Assembly: GCA_963513935.1 (NCBI GenBank)
Contig: OY740768.1
Coordinates: 463,904 to 527,903 of the forward strand
DNA length: 64,000 nt
Origin: Aphrophora alni
Taxonomy: Eukaryota > Arthropoda > Insecta > Hemiptera > Aphrophoridae
Direction: 5' to 3'
In this document: in pieces, positions 1 to 13,270 of the stretch
Position numbering within the stretch: position 1 is the first letter of the stretch
Layout of the letters: every line of letters begins with the position of its first letter
Position numbers and translations under genes: made by a program
The notes under the pieces: model-generated
What the model saw: the letters and a program-made list of their open reading frames with translations, nothing else
What the model was told of the DNA's origin: nothing
The model's database searches: none

Positions 1-510
1 AAATTCAAGGTGTAACAAATGTATTAAACATAACAAATATAGAGAAAACGGTTGAATTTAGAGTGGCTTTGTGTGAGAATTAATGGGGAACAACTGTAAA
101 GGATTGGCTATCTTAAAACTGACAATCTTTTAAATTATTTCATGTGGCATTTGAATTTACATTGCTTTTTTTCTTTAAAAAAATATGAGAAACCTATTTT
201 TAAGATCTGTTGCCTGCGATTATGAGCAAAATAGAAAGAATATTTATGATAATTTAAAAACAAAATTCAGCAATACTTTTATTTTAAGGTAAACTTGTTA
301 CAATCACTTGTAGAAAGTATTGAATCATCAAATGTATTATTAAGTAGTGGCTTATGATTGGTACAAAAATATAATTACTATCATAATTTATAGTTTTATT
401 TTTAGATTGGTAGGTTACCCTTTGCATTTTTCTATAAAACATTTTTTTTTCACTATTTATATATTTTTTTTTGAGAATCGGCCACTATTGTTAATTTTAT
501 TTGATTTCAG

Positions 511-690
511 TTGCCAAGTGCAAAGAGAAGTGGCGTAATCTACAGACCCAAGGCTCCATCCTTACCCTGCGGTGATGTCTTCCTCATTTGAATCTGAATA
601 ATGAATAATTTGACATCGCAATAACCAAAATTACAAAAAAATCAACTGTACAGTGCAGTGTACAAATAAATAACACCAACTTATCCACAA
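511..690 (+). CDS. Possible terminal exon with MADF-like fragment
   Basis: A good acceptor (ttgatttcag) ends at 510. From 511, taking one base from a previous exon, the frame reads AKCKEKWRNLQTQGS and ends at a TGA at 573-575. The KCKEKWRNL string resembles the core of MADF domains, the Myb-like DNA-binding domain of Adf-1-type insect regulators, where KWRNLR is typical. An AATAAA at 665-670 could be its poly(A) signal, which would suit a last exon. Only about 21 residues are visible and no other exon of the gene was found. It could be a real 3' exon, an alternative terminal exon or a decayed fragment. The match rests on a short motif only. Confidence 0.35.
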
Positions 691-724
691 TCTTGTCTGT
701 GTGAGGACCAAAGTTCCGTTTTTG

Positions 725-792
725 TTATAGAGTAATATTGGTTTTCAATCTTTGTCCCAAAACCGTTGCAACGTGTGCGTTTGGCCTTATGT
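725..792 (-). CDS. Speculative short terminal exon
   Basis: On the minus strand an acceptor-like ttctttgtag precedes 792, followed by 21 open codons and a TAA at 727-725. The phase would accept the phase-1 donor of the signal-peptide exon at 1362-1443. Joined, the product would be a secreted peptide of under 50 residues. No known domain is seen, and such short open stretches arise by chance, so this is only a possibility. Confidence 0.15.
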
Positions 793-1361
793 CTACAAAG
801 AATCAGCAAACCCCCCTCCCTACCTCTATTTTACTTTATCTATTTTTCTCCCTTCCATTCTAGGGACAGAATACAATTAACCCATTTAAACTAAGATAAG
901 TCTGACCCCTACTCACAACATATAAAGCATGTACAAAAATAATGTCTTAAAAACCCAAACCCTGGGAACTGTTGAAGTTACAAATTTAATATCTTTATTC
1001 AACATTTTTAAATAGATTTATAATAATTTAACACCAAGGAATCAATGACACATTATTACATTGACATTTGATAGTAAAAACTGTGTGCAAAAAATATATT
1101 GTTTTTTGTAATTTAACCAAAGAAGCAATAGAAAATTATGAACGTAACCGATTATATAGTTTTCAATATTACAAAATTGTATTTTTTTCAAATTTCAACC
1201 ATTTTCAATAAATTTGTTATATTCCATATTTTTATGTTCACCCTGTTTAAACAAAATATCATTAATTGTTTTATTTATTTACCATAAATGAACAACAATC
1301 CAACTGTTGTGTGTAGATAAAGAATTTGTAAATAAATGTTTGTGTTGAAAATTCAACTTAC

Positions 1362-1443
1362 CTTGTCTCCTTATCCTGTCCCCATGTACAGTAGAACAGA
1401 GGCCAAGGATTGTAAATAAAATGGCTCCCTTAATCATTGTATC
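1362..1443 (-). CDS. Signal-peptide exon of a secreted protein
   Basis: This minus-strand exon has an acceptor (tttttcag-type, ending at 1444) and a strong donor, CAAG/GTAAGT, after 1362. It contains a short 5' leader and an ATG at 1437-1435. The 25 codons start MIKGAILFTILGLCSTVHG, a classic signal peptide with a Lys, a hydrophobic core and an AVHG-like cleavage end, followed by DRIRRQ. The exon ends in phase 1. The acceptor before the ATG implies an upstream 5' UTR exon, and the rest of the coding sequence lies to the left (lower coordinates), largely outside the window. Product unknown. The basic RIRR stretch after the signal could be a propeptide processing site, but this is inference. 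It is not the missing first exon of the protease at 50.9-60.7 kb, because it lies downstream of it. Confidence 0.6.
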
Positions 1444-1699
1444 CTGAAAACAAACAATCTATTAATATAAATATTATTGAATCCTTCAGCACCAGTCATT
1501 GTTGCTTTTTAATAAAAGAAAATTGAGAACTGAAACTCTGATTTGAAGAAAGAAATGTTTGGCATCGTTGATATTTTAAATATATATTAGATGAAGTTAC
1601 AGACGATGAGGGCTGAAAACTTTCTTTTTTTTGTTGTTTAAAGGCAAATTACCTCTTAGTCATCATTACATTTTTAAAAAAGGAAGAAGAGAACATAAA

Positions 1700-2010
1700 A
1701 CTTTAATAGTGTCAGAGTCAAATAAGAACAAGAGTTGGTTAAGAGAAACCTACTAGAAAGATGACACAAAACTACATGACGATTGGTCTCTTGTCATTGC
1801 TGAGGAATCAAAAAAGAATTGTTGCTCAAACTAGTCTATATTCCAGTTTATCACGTCAAGAACCCTAATTTTAAACTCTAAAGTTGTTGGTTGTGTTCAC
1901 CCTCAGAGGCTAACTGTGATAATCCCGAGAGACCTATAGTCTTGGGTTAGACTCCTCTCTTTCATCTTTCCTACAAGTCTCGACAAATTCTTCTTCTCTT
2001 CCAACACTGA
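1700..2010. repeat. Repeat pair of the AATAGTGTCAGG family, inverted
   Basis: The left end (1703-1765) reads in plus orientation: aatagtgtcag, then aacaagagttggttaagag and a cctactagaaagat motif. The right end (about 1900-2010) carries the same family in minus orientation, including the ctctcgggatt motif. Other copies lie at 13075-13200, 19088-19135, 21478-21605 and, inverted, 38405-38465. No coding capacity is visible. It is a dispersed non-autonomous element or the ends of one, class undetermined. Confidence 0.55.
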
Positions 2011-2945
2011 TGCTATTTGAGTATTCAAGAGCTAGGGGGTCTTTATTTTATTCTTTTTTTTACAAGGTGACGATGACCGAAAGATTTTTCAAATTTAAAC
2101 AAGAAAAAAAATTAACAGAATTACCGTTACTAATGTTAGTAGTGCATAGTTACTACATTCAAGATAGCACAAGGTCTTCCGGTTTTACAAAATTTCACTC
2201 TAAATTTTTCCAACTCTAAATAAAAATTCAATTTAACCAATTTATAGGCCTGTGTAGAAACGATAATACCCCACGATAAATAAATATCAACTAAGCTATT
2301 TTCATAGTGCAATAACTTATTTTTATAAAATTCTAGAAAATAACACAAAATATTAATTTTGAGCGTAGCAAACGAATGCGATGGACGATTTTAATTTTCT
2401 TACGACAGAAATTTATGGTTTTTAAAATGCTATAATCTGAGGTATCACAAGCCAGATGTATGGGTTGGTGTAAGGGGGTTTCATATTTGTAAATAGGTTT
2501 GTAGACTCCATAAAAACTACCAGATAGTGTATTATTATACTGTAGAAAATTTATTTAATTTATTTTAGGGTAGGCAACGCCAATCAAACAGATGTTGTTT
2601 TACCATTGTAAAAATAAAATTCTAACAAACCTTTTCCCCTGATCAGCTGTTTTATACTAACTTAATATGAGGTTATGTTTAAAACAAAAATACGAAACAG
2701 TATTTTTACAACAGCTTAATCTTTCAAATTTGTTCTTTAGCCGGTTAAATTTTGATACATTTGCGAAAAATTCTGTTTCAATTTAAACTGCTATTGTTGT
2801 TATGACAAAACTTATCTCTTTTTGATAATAGAGAAGATTTGAGTAACATCGTATTTTCAAGTGGCCAATATCGTTACCAATAGTCAGAACTTGTTTTTAA
2901 GTTAAATAAAGTAACACGCATTAAAGTATAAACTAATATTTACGC
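2011..2945. other. No gene seen
   Basis: AT-rich unique-looking DNA. The short open frames near 2010-2350 have no recognisable domain, no splice-site context and amino acid content expected from AT-rich noise. Confidence 0.6.
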
Positions 2946-2994
2946 TGACCCTGGCATGTCAGGGAATCCCTGACAAGGACGTTTACCAGGGTCA
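2946..2994. repeat. Nested inverted repeat (cruciform-like)
   Basis: Outer 9-base arms tgaccctgg (2946-2954) and ccagggtca (2986-2994) enclose inner 7-base arms gtcaggg (2958-2964) and ccctgac (2968-2974). The segment is GC-rich inside AT-rich surroundings. It could fold into a nested hairpin. Function unknown. Confidence 0.55.
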
Positions 2995-3194
2995 TTGTTG
3001 TAAGAATCTGGGAGAAGAAAGTGTTTGGACAATATAATAACCGTATGTATTATCTTTTAGACTTTCTGTAAGCGCTAAACACAATGTGTAATTAGTAATT
3101 AACGTTATAATTGCGAGAAATATTAAAATCGTGGGACTATATATTGAAATTATCTTATTCCAAGACCTCAGCTTATAAATTGTCAGTTTTCAGG

Positions 3195-3535
3195 ATGTTG
3201 CACCTTTGTAGATAAAACCAAGGACTCGTAATTTCATGTGCAAGTCCGTCTGTCTATATTTACGTCGCAACACAGAAAAGACGACATATTTCAAATTTTC
3301 TATTTATATTATTTGTATTGTCACATAAATAGAAAAATATGATCTTGTGGGTAGTTAGGTTAAAAACTATTGTTGAAATTTTATTTTTTTATAGTGTTAT
3401 TTGTGGGGTTGCAATTAAAACTAGATGTTATTCTGATTACGAACATATTGTATGTTTATTTGAAGAAAAATTAATATTGATGAGGCTAGGCCAAATTCAA
3501 AATGTCAGATGTCACGCCTTCTCTCTAACTTGAAA
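3195..3535 (+). repeat. Dispersed repeat, AAAATCAAGGACTC family, copy 1
   Basis: The copy starts with ccaaggactcgtaatttcatg and a gtccgtctgtctat stretch. It shares its interior with the copy at 3711-4112: a tttatatt-atttg-cattgtc segment, then a segment ending in the tgaggctaggcc motif. Other copies are at 3711-4112 (+), 19376-19537 (-), 23565-23712 (+) and a short end at 27103-27150 (-). No protein is encoded. It is probably a non-autonomous transposon family. Confidence 0.6.
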
Positions 3536-3710
3536 AACATTATTTGGATTTGAAATTAAATTTTTAATTACGAATACAACTTAATTTAACCACATAATGA
3601 AAAATACGTAGGGTATAAGTTTCAAAAACAGTTTTTGTGAGACGTGAGACTGTTTGTATCATGAGCTATTAAAAGTGGATTGCATTTTCATTGATTTCTT
3701 TTTATTACTG

Positions 3711-4112
3711 GTTGTAGGAAAAATCAAGGACTCTTATAATTTCACGCGCTTGTCTGTCTGTCTGTAAGACCCTACGCAAACAATACGATAAATCGTATAT
3801 ATATTACAAAATTTGCATTTATATTCTTTGCATTGTCCCACGAATAGGAAAAATATAGCTATAACAAAAAATGACCTTGGAGTAGGTAAGGTACCAAAAT
3901 TATCGAGATGAAAAATATTTTTTTGGAAATATATGTGTGGAGTATCAAGTAAAATTAGAAGTTATTCTGACTACCAGTATGTATTTTTATTTGGCGAAAA
4001 AATCAATATGTTAGTGCTAGGCCGCTTAAAAGACTTCTTAGAAATAACTGTCTATATTTGCCTACGGGGACACTAAATCGTGTAGTGTTAGCACACGCCT
4101 GACCTTTTTATT
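3711..4112 (+). repeat. Dispersed repeat, AAAATCAAGGACTC family, copy 2
   Basis: This is the fullest copy in the window. It starts aaaaatcaaggactcttata, followed by a TGTC/TGTCTG run, and ends with gcacacgcctgacctttt. The ending is matched in reverse by the copy near 19400. The two copies at 3.2 and 3.7 kb lie in the same orientation about 180 bp apart. Confidence 0.6.
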
Positions 4113-5295
4113 TAATTATTTGCATCACTATATAAAATCAGTCAGTAATTTTATATAAAATTGCTCTTTTGGTTGCTAGGACCTCAGGATGGTTTAGGGA
4201 TTAAATGTATGTGTGTGTGTGAAATAAGAAAAATTGAAGGGTAGGCCTACGTTTAAAAAGAAGTTTTTAGAATTCCTTTTCTATTTACTGTTTCAAAAAT
4301 AATTTGATTTTTTTTTAACCGTGTAATATTGCTTAATTTTAGGTAAATACTCCAGAACAGGTATTACCTCTAAAGTACCTAATTTTGCAGAACTTCTATA
4401 TTTTCGGGAACAGTTATGTATATATATATATATATTTTTGTTTTATTTGTTTCTTTTTATTTTGTTGATTTATTAATATTTTAATAGCTAATTATTTTTT
4501 AAAATTCTTCCTTAACGTATGTAGTAATGTGAGATTAATAATATGTTTTTGTTTTAAATAGAGACATTATTTAAATTTAATTGAAATAAAAATGACTAGG
4601 TTAAACATGGGACATAATTTCTTCACTACTATTATAAAATGTCACAACTGTTTGTTTATCACCTTATACTCGAAAACCTCTTATCAGATTGCCTTCCAGT
4701 ACATTACATCAAGTCTCTGCTTGATAACAATTTGTTCCGTAGGTACTTAATTTAATATTTATCTGGACGTATAATACGAAAAATGGTGTTTCTAACAGAG
4801 TTATAACATTGTGCCGTAGTTTAAAGTTTTCAACAATGTTTGCTTAAGAGGAAACCAATTTAATTTTGTTTAAAAGGAAATCTAACATACATTTTGTCAA
4901 TAAAATAAATTAGTAGACCCAACGTAATTAAAAGTTAGCTTCAAATAAATAGGCGGTTGAGTTCTGTCAAATCGAGAAAGTTCTTTGAATTTAGTAAAGC
5001 CTTAATTTAAAGATTGCAAATCACCGAACAATTTCTACAGACTAATAAGGAACTGGTAGTACCTAAATCATGTGACATATGCCGCTTTTTCTGTGTATGT
5101 ACAGAATTCTTATGTTTACACTTAAAAGTTTTGTGTTGCCCCCCCCCCACAGGACCTCCCCGAGTGGAGGGAGGATGGTGTTGAAAGTTTGTAAAAGTAG
5201 TTACTAACTATCCAAAGACAAACCCAAAGTTTCATCTTTCTAATTTCCGTTGTCTAAAAATTACGGGAGGGGTCCCACACTTTTGGAACACCTTG
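4113..5295. other. No gene seen
   Basis: AT-rich DNA with a short (TA)n at about 4416-4434, a (GT)n at about 4207-4220 and a C run at about 5140-5148. No supported exon on either strand. Confidence 0.6.

Positions 5296-6521
<1,226 letters not shown>

Positions 6522-6571
<50 letters not shown>
6522..6571. repeat. (TA)n microsatellite
   Basis: An uninterrupted TA dinucleotide run of about 48 bases. It adjoins the fragment of the fold-back family that follows. Confidence 0.95.
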
Positions 6572-6573
<2 letters not shown>

Positions 6574-6574
<1 letters not shown>

Positions 6575-6978
6575 TGTCTGTGTCTAGAAAATATTGTTCG
6601 AAATTCCATCAGGCTATTTCTAGAGTGAAAATATATATAAAAAAAAAGTTCTAATAAACATAAGTCCGGAAATGCACTTAGTTTTCGCAATATACGCCAT
6701 TTTTTTTAACTATACATTTAATATCTTTGGAAATGGAAAAGATATTGGGCTCAAATTTGGTGTACATATTTGTTAACCTTTCCTCCCTGAATAGAAAACT
6801 AGAACTTTATTTTGTATATTTTCAAAATGGCGGCCAAACAGACCCACTTTTTGTATATTTTCACAGACCGACAGACAAAAAGTGGAGTGTTTTCGGAAAT
6901 ATATTTCTAGAAAATGTTAAAGTAATTTTATAAGAATCCATCTCAAATTTTGTCCGTTTATTTCTGGGACACCCTATA
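6574..6978. repeat. Fragment of the AAAATGGCGG fold-back family
   Basis: The interior agaactttattttgtatatt plus aaaatggcgg is shared with 15.9-16.8 kb and 22.3-22.7 kb. The right end reads gggacaccctata, like the termini of related copies. The frame at 6727-6933 is part of this repeat and not a gene. Confidence 0.5.
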
Positions 6979-8284
6979 TTGCATAACTCAGCAATCAAAG
7001 GAAACGAGAAGGAGGGTTAGTAAAATTATTTATATTTCCTGATAGGCTGAGGTAAGTGGGTGTTTTAGTGTTTCGTAATATCTTAACAACACGTGCAAGC
7101 TTTTATGTTACGTAATTCTGGAAACCAACGTAAAACCAGTTTTCTAAACATTTCATTCAAGACTCCATTTAATTTAATGTTTCCGCTACAAAACAATTTG
7201 AATAAAACAGAGTTTAAAATGTGATCACAAACCAGGATTTGCCAATCTGGGACCCTCACTGTATAACCTCAAAGCGATATTAGAAAGTAATGCAAAATAT
7301 TTGTCCACGATCTTATTAGTTATGAAAATGACGACTTTGTCAAATTAGAAAACAAAAGCCTCCATCTTGTCTTTGTCTAAGAAATTGTTTCATGTATTTC
7401 ATACAGAAAAACGTATTATAGTAGAATAAACTTTTACCAACTTTTTTGCAAAATAATGTGAGGTTTTTAAAATTTGTATGAGTTTTTTTAAAATAAATTC
7501 AAAAATTCTGGCATCGTAGTGTACCGTCAGGTTTACTGTCGCAATTATTTGGACATCTTTAGAAAGTACTTGACATTTCCGAGTTCACCCGCCACAATAA
7601 TTTATTTCCAAGTTCACCAAAGAGATGAATATGAAACGGGCTTATGAAGGAACAACCAACGAACCATGATTAGACCTCATTCAGGAAATCAACAGGAACG
7701 AATCCCATGCTGGAGGGAAAATCAACAGACTGTCATTATACAAGTCATGAATGTACTGGAGGGACAACCAACAAACCAGGATGGAATTTGGAGAAAGAGC
7801 TACTACTCATTTACAAATAAATATATGCTTCTAAAACAGTTCTCTGCTTGCAGGAGTTGCTTTAACCCAAAATGTCCTCCAGGGTCCATGCCAGCTTCTT
7901 GTGCTCTCTCCTGTTTGTCTTAATTTAAAGTTTTATACAAGATGTTAAAACTTATTACAATAAATAAGACAAAAAGATTCATTTTTATAAACTATAAATC
8001 GTAACTAATGATCTAATTATGAACGAAGAAGTCGTTACAAATAGTGATAATCTGTGTAACCATTTGGCTGTACAAACACAGAATGTGTGATGGTCGGATA
8101 CTAGGATGAAAAGTGCTAACATGTGGGGGTTTAATGATGGATTGTGCACTTACATAGTGGGCAAAAACTGATTTTCATCAAATTTGGCGTGAAATGATAT
8201 TGTAGGGCTGAAATGTGTGCACGAATATTTAGAAATATTATGTTATTTACAATAAAAGACAAAAACACATATTTTCAAAATCGT
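6979..8284. other. No gene seen
   Basis: AT-rich DNA. Around 7640-7790 the phrases 'ggagggaaaatcaac' and 'ggagggacaaccaac' recur weakly, a faint tandem repeat. The 85-codon frame at 7666-7923 has no recognisable domain or signal. Confidence 0.5.
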
Positions 8285-8775
8285 TTAGAAGAATTGGCGA
8301 TTCATAGAGTAATGTATCCAAACAAAACGCATTGCTCATTATCTCTTCGAAAGCCTGATGAAGAATCCATTACTAAAAACCGAAAAATACCAAAAACAAT
8401 TACGTCCAAATTAGCCACTTAAAAATATTAAACAAACCAAAAGGATTGAAAGTAAGATTAATAACAGAACACAACAAAGCAAACCGAACGGTAAAGAAAA
8501 TTATAGTTACAAAAAAAATACCAAAAAAAGGATTTCTTTTGTGGCATAATTTTCTTTCAAAAGCGTTATGAAATGTTAAATGAAATGGTGATTCACGAAT
8601 CCAAACAAAACGTATTGCTCATTATCTCTTAGAAAGCCTAATGAAGAATCCATTCCTAAAAAAACGAAGAATAACAAAAACAATTGCGTGCAAATGTCGA
8701 AGCCTATTTTTATAAATTAAACAAAGTAAAAAGAGTTGATAAGTAACATTAAAACAGAACACAACAGATACAAAA
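8285..8775 (+). repeat. Two diverged direct repeats of about 195 bp
   Basis: Segment 8285-8480 recurs at about 8580-8775 with substitutions and small indels. Shared stretches include tccaaacaaaacg, attgctcattatctctt, gatgaagaatccatt-type text and cagaacacaaca. Neither copy keeps a long frame. This is a local tandem duplication or two copies of one mobile sequence. Confidence 0.65.
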
Positions 8776-11700
8776 GATTATTTTCTTTTAAATGTGTTTT
8801 AAAATGTTAGTTTCGGATATTAAACTACCAGCCAATTATAACATTTGCAAACGTCCATTTTTCTAATACTATCACGTCTGAAATTAAAAAAAAAAAACTT
8901 TGGCCGATTCTTCTTGAGAGTGATTATGGAGTTTTTGAATAATTTATTTCGTACACAATAATTAGTTCGCCAGTCAAATTGAACCGTTATTTTAATATTC
9001 TCTCAGATGTAATTAATATTTTTCTGGCATAGAATCCGGTTTTAAGTGTCAATGTGACAGACAATTTAGTCCCACAGATCTCTTAGTGGTCACTCTTATT
9101 AAACATGGCGGATACTGCTAAGGTTGCGGTATCTTACAAGGCTAGAGACTGGTGTTTACAATTACAAAGAGTCTTTAATTTATTCTGGAAAATCGAATAT
9201 GAAGAGACCTATAACAGTGTTTGTGTTTTTTGGGCTTGTTTTGCACTCTGGGAGAGCCCCGAGGACCTTGTTAACTCTCAATAAAGTTCAGAACAAACAA
9301 TTTGCATCTAATTTTGATGCTTCCATTTCGAATTTGCTTCTACATATTTCCGGAAAATAAAGGAAGGTTTATAATCGTTTCTGGAATGAAAAAAACACCC
9401 GAGCAATCTTTGAAGCGGTGGTTAATAGAGAGCCAGTAAATGTCAATTTCGTAAGATCTGAGCTGTGTGGCGTATCCAAGAATCTGCCATGGAACAAGTG
9501 AACTCTTGATGGAGAACCCTTTCAGGGTTATGTACGAGTACTGTCAATATTTGCCCCCTCTAATCAAAGTACATCTGATCTAATATTCTTCCGTTAGACA
9601 GGAAAGTAGTATGGTACGATTACCCTTCCCCTATATATGCATATTCACTGAAGAGTCTATTTGCAAGAAATGTCTTCTGCGAGAAACTACAGTGCACCGG
9701 CTTTTTTAAACTGAGCAGGAAAGGATTGAAACTTATAAGTTTTTGCCAAGAGGCTTGATAATCCATCGAGACAACTTTTTGGGAAAATTTTAAAGTTCGC
9801 GAAACTAATTATTTTTTTCAGGGGACGTCAGGAAGCACAATAAGCCACGGGGCTGACGTGAACAAGGATTAGATTACGTATGACGTGTGTTTGTGTTATT
9901 AGTTGTCAAATGTCGTAGTTGCAGTTGGTTACACCACGATGTCTCACAGTTACAAGTGAAAACAGGAAATCGTACTTTTAATAATACCTTCAATGCTTAA
10001 TGACGCGCAACCAGACATACCGTGCGTTAAAGTCTCCAACCAACGTTCTGTTTGATGCAAAATTAATACAGTAATAATAATATTGTTAAAATCTGCACAT
10101 TTTATTAATTTTGAAAACTATGTTTTATTATTTAGGTCATTAATATCAACTTATTCTGACGATAGTATTTTAAGATGTATTTGTCAGTTAACCTATTACT
10201 TTGTTTTACTTTACTGTTTAACAAAAATTAATTCTTGTACACATTGACTAACCTACAAAAATTATGTTGACGTTTATGGTAAATCCTGAGTATGGAAGAT
10301 GTATTGTGCACTGATCTTGCCACTTGAAACACTCTACCATACGTTGTACAATACATATTTATAACTGAAATTTAAAGGAAAATTAAACAACAATTATGAA
10401 TGAAATTAAACACAAATATGGACAATTTTAGTTAACAAACTTAGCCTCAAGCAAAATAAACTAATAATTTACATATTATTTTTATTGTTAAACTTTTTTT
10501 GATTTCGTATCTGAAACTTGTGATCTGCGTAGATAGGCGAACATTTATTAAAAAGGAAAAAGAGGTAATTGTAGTAATATGAATCACGATGTAAATAATG
10601 TGGTTATAATAATGAATGACTCACTGTATGCATATTCCTTCATAATATATAACATAACTGGAGTCACAAGTGCGAAAAAATTATTAGTTTAGATTTTAGA
10701 TTACAACACAACACGAATATGTTAGGTTATGATTTTAATTCAATAACGAGTCTAAAATACTTATATTTAAATGAAGTTTGATTTTTATATAAACATTTCT
10801 ACCGGACATTTATAGACTAAATAAACCCTATTTTCAAAAGCTAACCAAGCAAAGGAAGTTTCGTGTTAAATTTATGGTTGTAACAACCAAATGAACAAGT
10901 TAAATATGGCAAATAGGTCATCGACTCATGCTTCGGGTTTTCCTAATCTCTTGCCCTGTTCACCAGCTGAAGATTTGTAAACTCCCAGGCGGTTTGTCCC
11001 GTCGAGTAATTTCACTAAAATTGTATCTCCTGTTTGCAAGACCTATCTTAACTGATTACATATATTAATTTGAGCAGAGCGAACTGAACTGGCGAGTCAT
11101 GCGTTAACAGATAAAGGCGGAATTTTAATCTTTGATCTTTGTCAAAAGTTTTGATTGACCAAACCTAATCACAAATATGTTTACTTATTTAACAAATTTA
11201 ATGATTTACTAGAATAACTATAAAATCAATTTGAGGTTAGGTTACCACTAACTATTATCATTATAATTCATATTATTTCTCTCGTGTCTTATAAGTCTAT
11301 TATTGTGTTTTCATGTTTTAAACGACAAAACTAATTCAAAAACTTTCTCTTACAAGAAACTATATTCAATAAAAAATCAAGTATTTTACTTCGGCCTAGT
11401 TTACTTTTTACCGGTTAGAAAATAGTTTAATCATTATTTATATGCGAATATTTATTCACGTTCTACAAGTATTAATCTTCAACCAATTCTGACCAAATTT
11501 GGTAAAAGGAATTAAAAACTATAATTATAATATCGGTTTAAAAGTTATGTTTGTCAAATCTTACGATAGTTCAAGTATAACGATATCTAAATTATTTAAA
11601 TTAGTCCAACTACTACATGTTCCTTTTTGGTATACTGGTGAAAGAATACATAAGCAATGTGTATACCAAATTTGGAATGAAATTCATTTCCAAAGTTGTA

Positions 11701-12553
11701 TTTCTTTAGGAAAATTACAAACAAGCTTTATGTTTTTTGGGAACGTTTTTCTTTATTTTAACAGTTACAATCATTTACTGAAATCTCGCTACCTACTTTT
11801 GAAACACGTACTTTATTTTAACGTATGAAATATAATTTTGTTTCTTCTAGAACCTAGATGTAAGCACAAAACAGTTAGGAATTAGGGGCAGATCCCCGCT
11901 ATGATTGGTGAACTAAGCCCTTAGTTATTTATATTATAAGTACCTAGACATTTTGTATGTAATATTATGGAGATGTAATCATATTAAAGAGAAATGAACA
12001 TCGTCAACATCAGAAGTGAGGTTATGTGTAGACCATGAAGGCGATGAGAAGGTCGGAGAGAGGCTCAAGGCTTTTCAAAACTCGTTCTTCTTAGAAATGA
12101 TTTACGAAATTCTTAGAAAGAGCCTCGTGTCATGTTGACCTGTGTAGCTGAGATATTTTAAATTTATAACAATAGTATTGAATGAGAGTAAAAGTTGTAA
12201 TTTGACAAATTCTAAAATTTGTAAAAAGATTTACTGATTTTTAAAACGGTTTCGTTAAAAGTTTCCCATATTTAGTTTAGTGAAAAGAAAAGCTAAAACA
12301 CAAACTTCTATTTCTATATTGGTAACAATCTCATATTAAGAATTAATAAGAAGTATAAAATTGACAAAAAAAGCCCTACCCTGTATCGCACACTTTTACC
12401 AGAAATGAAAGATATTTAGTCAAATAAGCTGAAAAACAATTCCTTAATGATTTCTTTTTAATCATTTCTACAACACGAAATTTGAGTTAACTATTAAGGA
12501 TTGTTCATATTATTAATCCCATAATTTGTGTATACGAAAACTAATACACGACA
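8776..12553. other. Long AT-rich stretch without a supported gene
   Basis: Both strands were read for splice-flanked open frames, and none carried a recognisable domain. The open frames at 9124-9360 and 11499-11828 have compositions typical of AT-rich noise. Confidence 0.5.
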
Positions 12554-12954
12554 TTTCGAGAATATAAATCAACTCTCGTTATCAAGTGTAAAACTACAAC
12601 AGAAAACAGAAAAACACCAACATAACCTTGCCATGTTGGAAACTAAAACTAAATCTATAAAAAGAACTCAAGCCTAAAAGTAGGTCTGAGCAATCAAAGC
12701 TAAGACTAAATACAAACGTGATCAGATAAAGCTACAACACACAGGTCTACACTACACAAAGGACGGGAAACAACTGATTGTAAGAGATGGAGCCAAGAGA
12801 AAGTTGTCCTAGCTATTTATCTGGGTAAACAACCTTTTTTTCACCTTTTTCAATAGTTTAGTCCTCGATCACATCATGATTCCCATTTGTGGGTACTATG
12901 TTGGTGTTTTTATGTTTTACACTTGATAACGAGAGTTGATTTATATTCTCGAAA
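12554..12954. repeat. Inverted-repeat element, 41-bp perfect arms
   Basis: Arm 12554-12594 is the exact reverse complement of arm 12914-12954. A second inner pair, aacaccaacata (12613-12624) and tatgttggtgtt (12897-12908), lies in register inside it. The whole could fold into a long hairpin with a loop of roughly 270 bases. No frame inside has a known domain. A MITE or fold-back element is likely. Confidence 0.7.
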
Positions 12955-13074
12955 CTTCGTGAATATACGCTAATGATGTCAAACCATATTATTAACATAA
13001 ATAGACGTACGTATGGTACCTTTAAGATCATCATCGCCTTATAAAAAATAAAGTACCCATAACTCTCGAACACT

Positions 13075-13200
13075 CTAATAGTGTCAGGTCGGAAGAGAGT
13101 AATAGTTGGTCAAGAGACCTAGTAAGAAAGATCAAACAGAGGGATTTAACTCAAGAATGTATATCCTACTAGCTACCTCGGGATTGCCAACCCCCTCCCC
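13075..13200 (+). repeat. Dispersed repeat, AATAGTGTCAGG family
   Basis: It carries the family's order of motifs: ctaatagtgtcagg, agttggtcaagag, acctagtaagaaagat, then ctacctcgggattgcc. The same order occurs at 21478-21605. Confidence 0.6.
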
Positions 13201-13244
13201 CCATACTCATTATAGTGAGCTCATGAGGGGTATATATAACACAA

Positions 13245-13270
13245 ACACGCGCGCGCGCGCACACACACAA
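13245..13270. repeat. (CG)n(CA)n short microsatellite
   Basis: A cgcgcgcgcgcacacacaca tract. CG runs are rare in this AT-rich DNA. Confidence 0.85.

Noticed and set aside
347..538. 63-codon frame on the plus strand
   Set aside because: It crosses the acceptor at 510 in the wrong frame and is Phe/Ile-rich AT noise before it.
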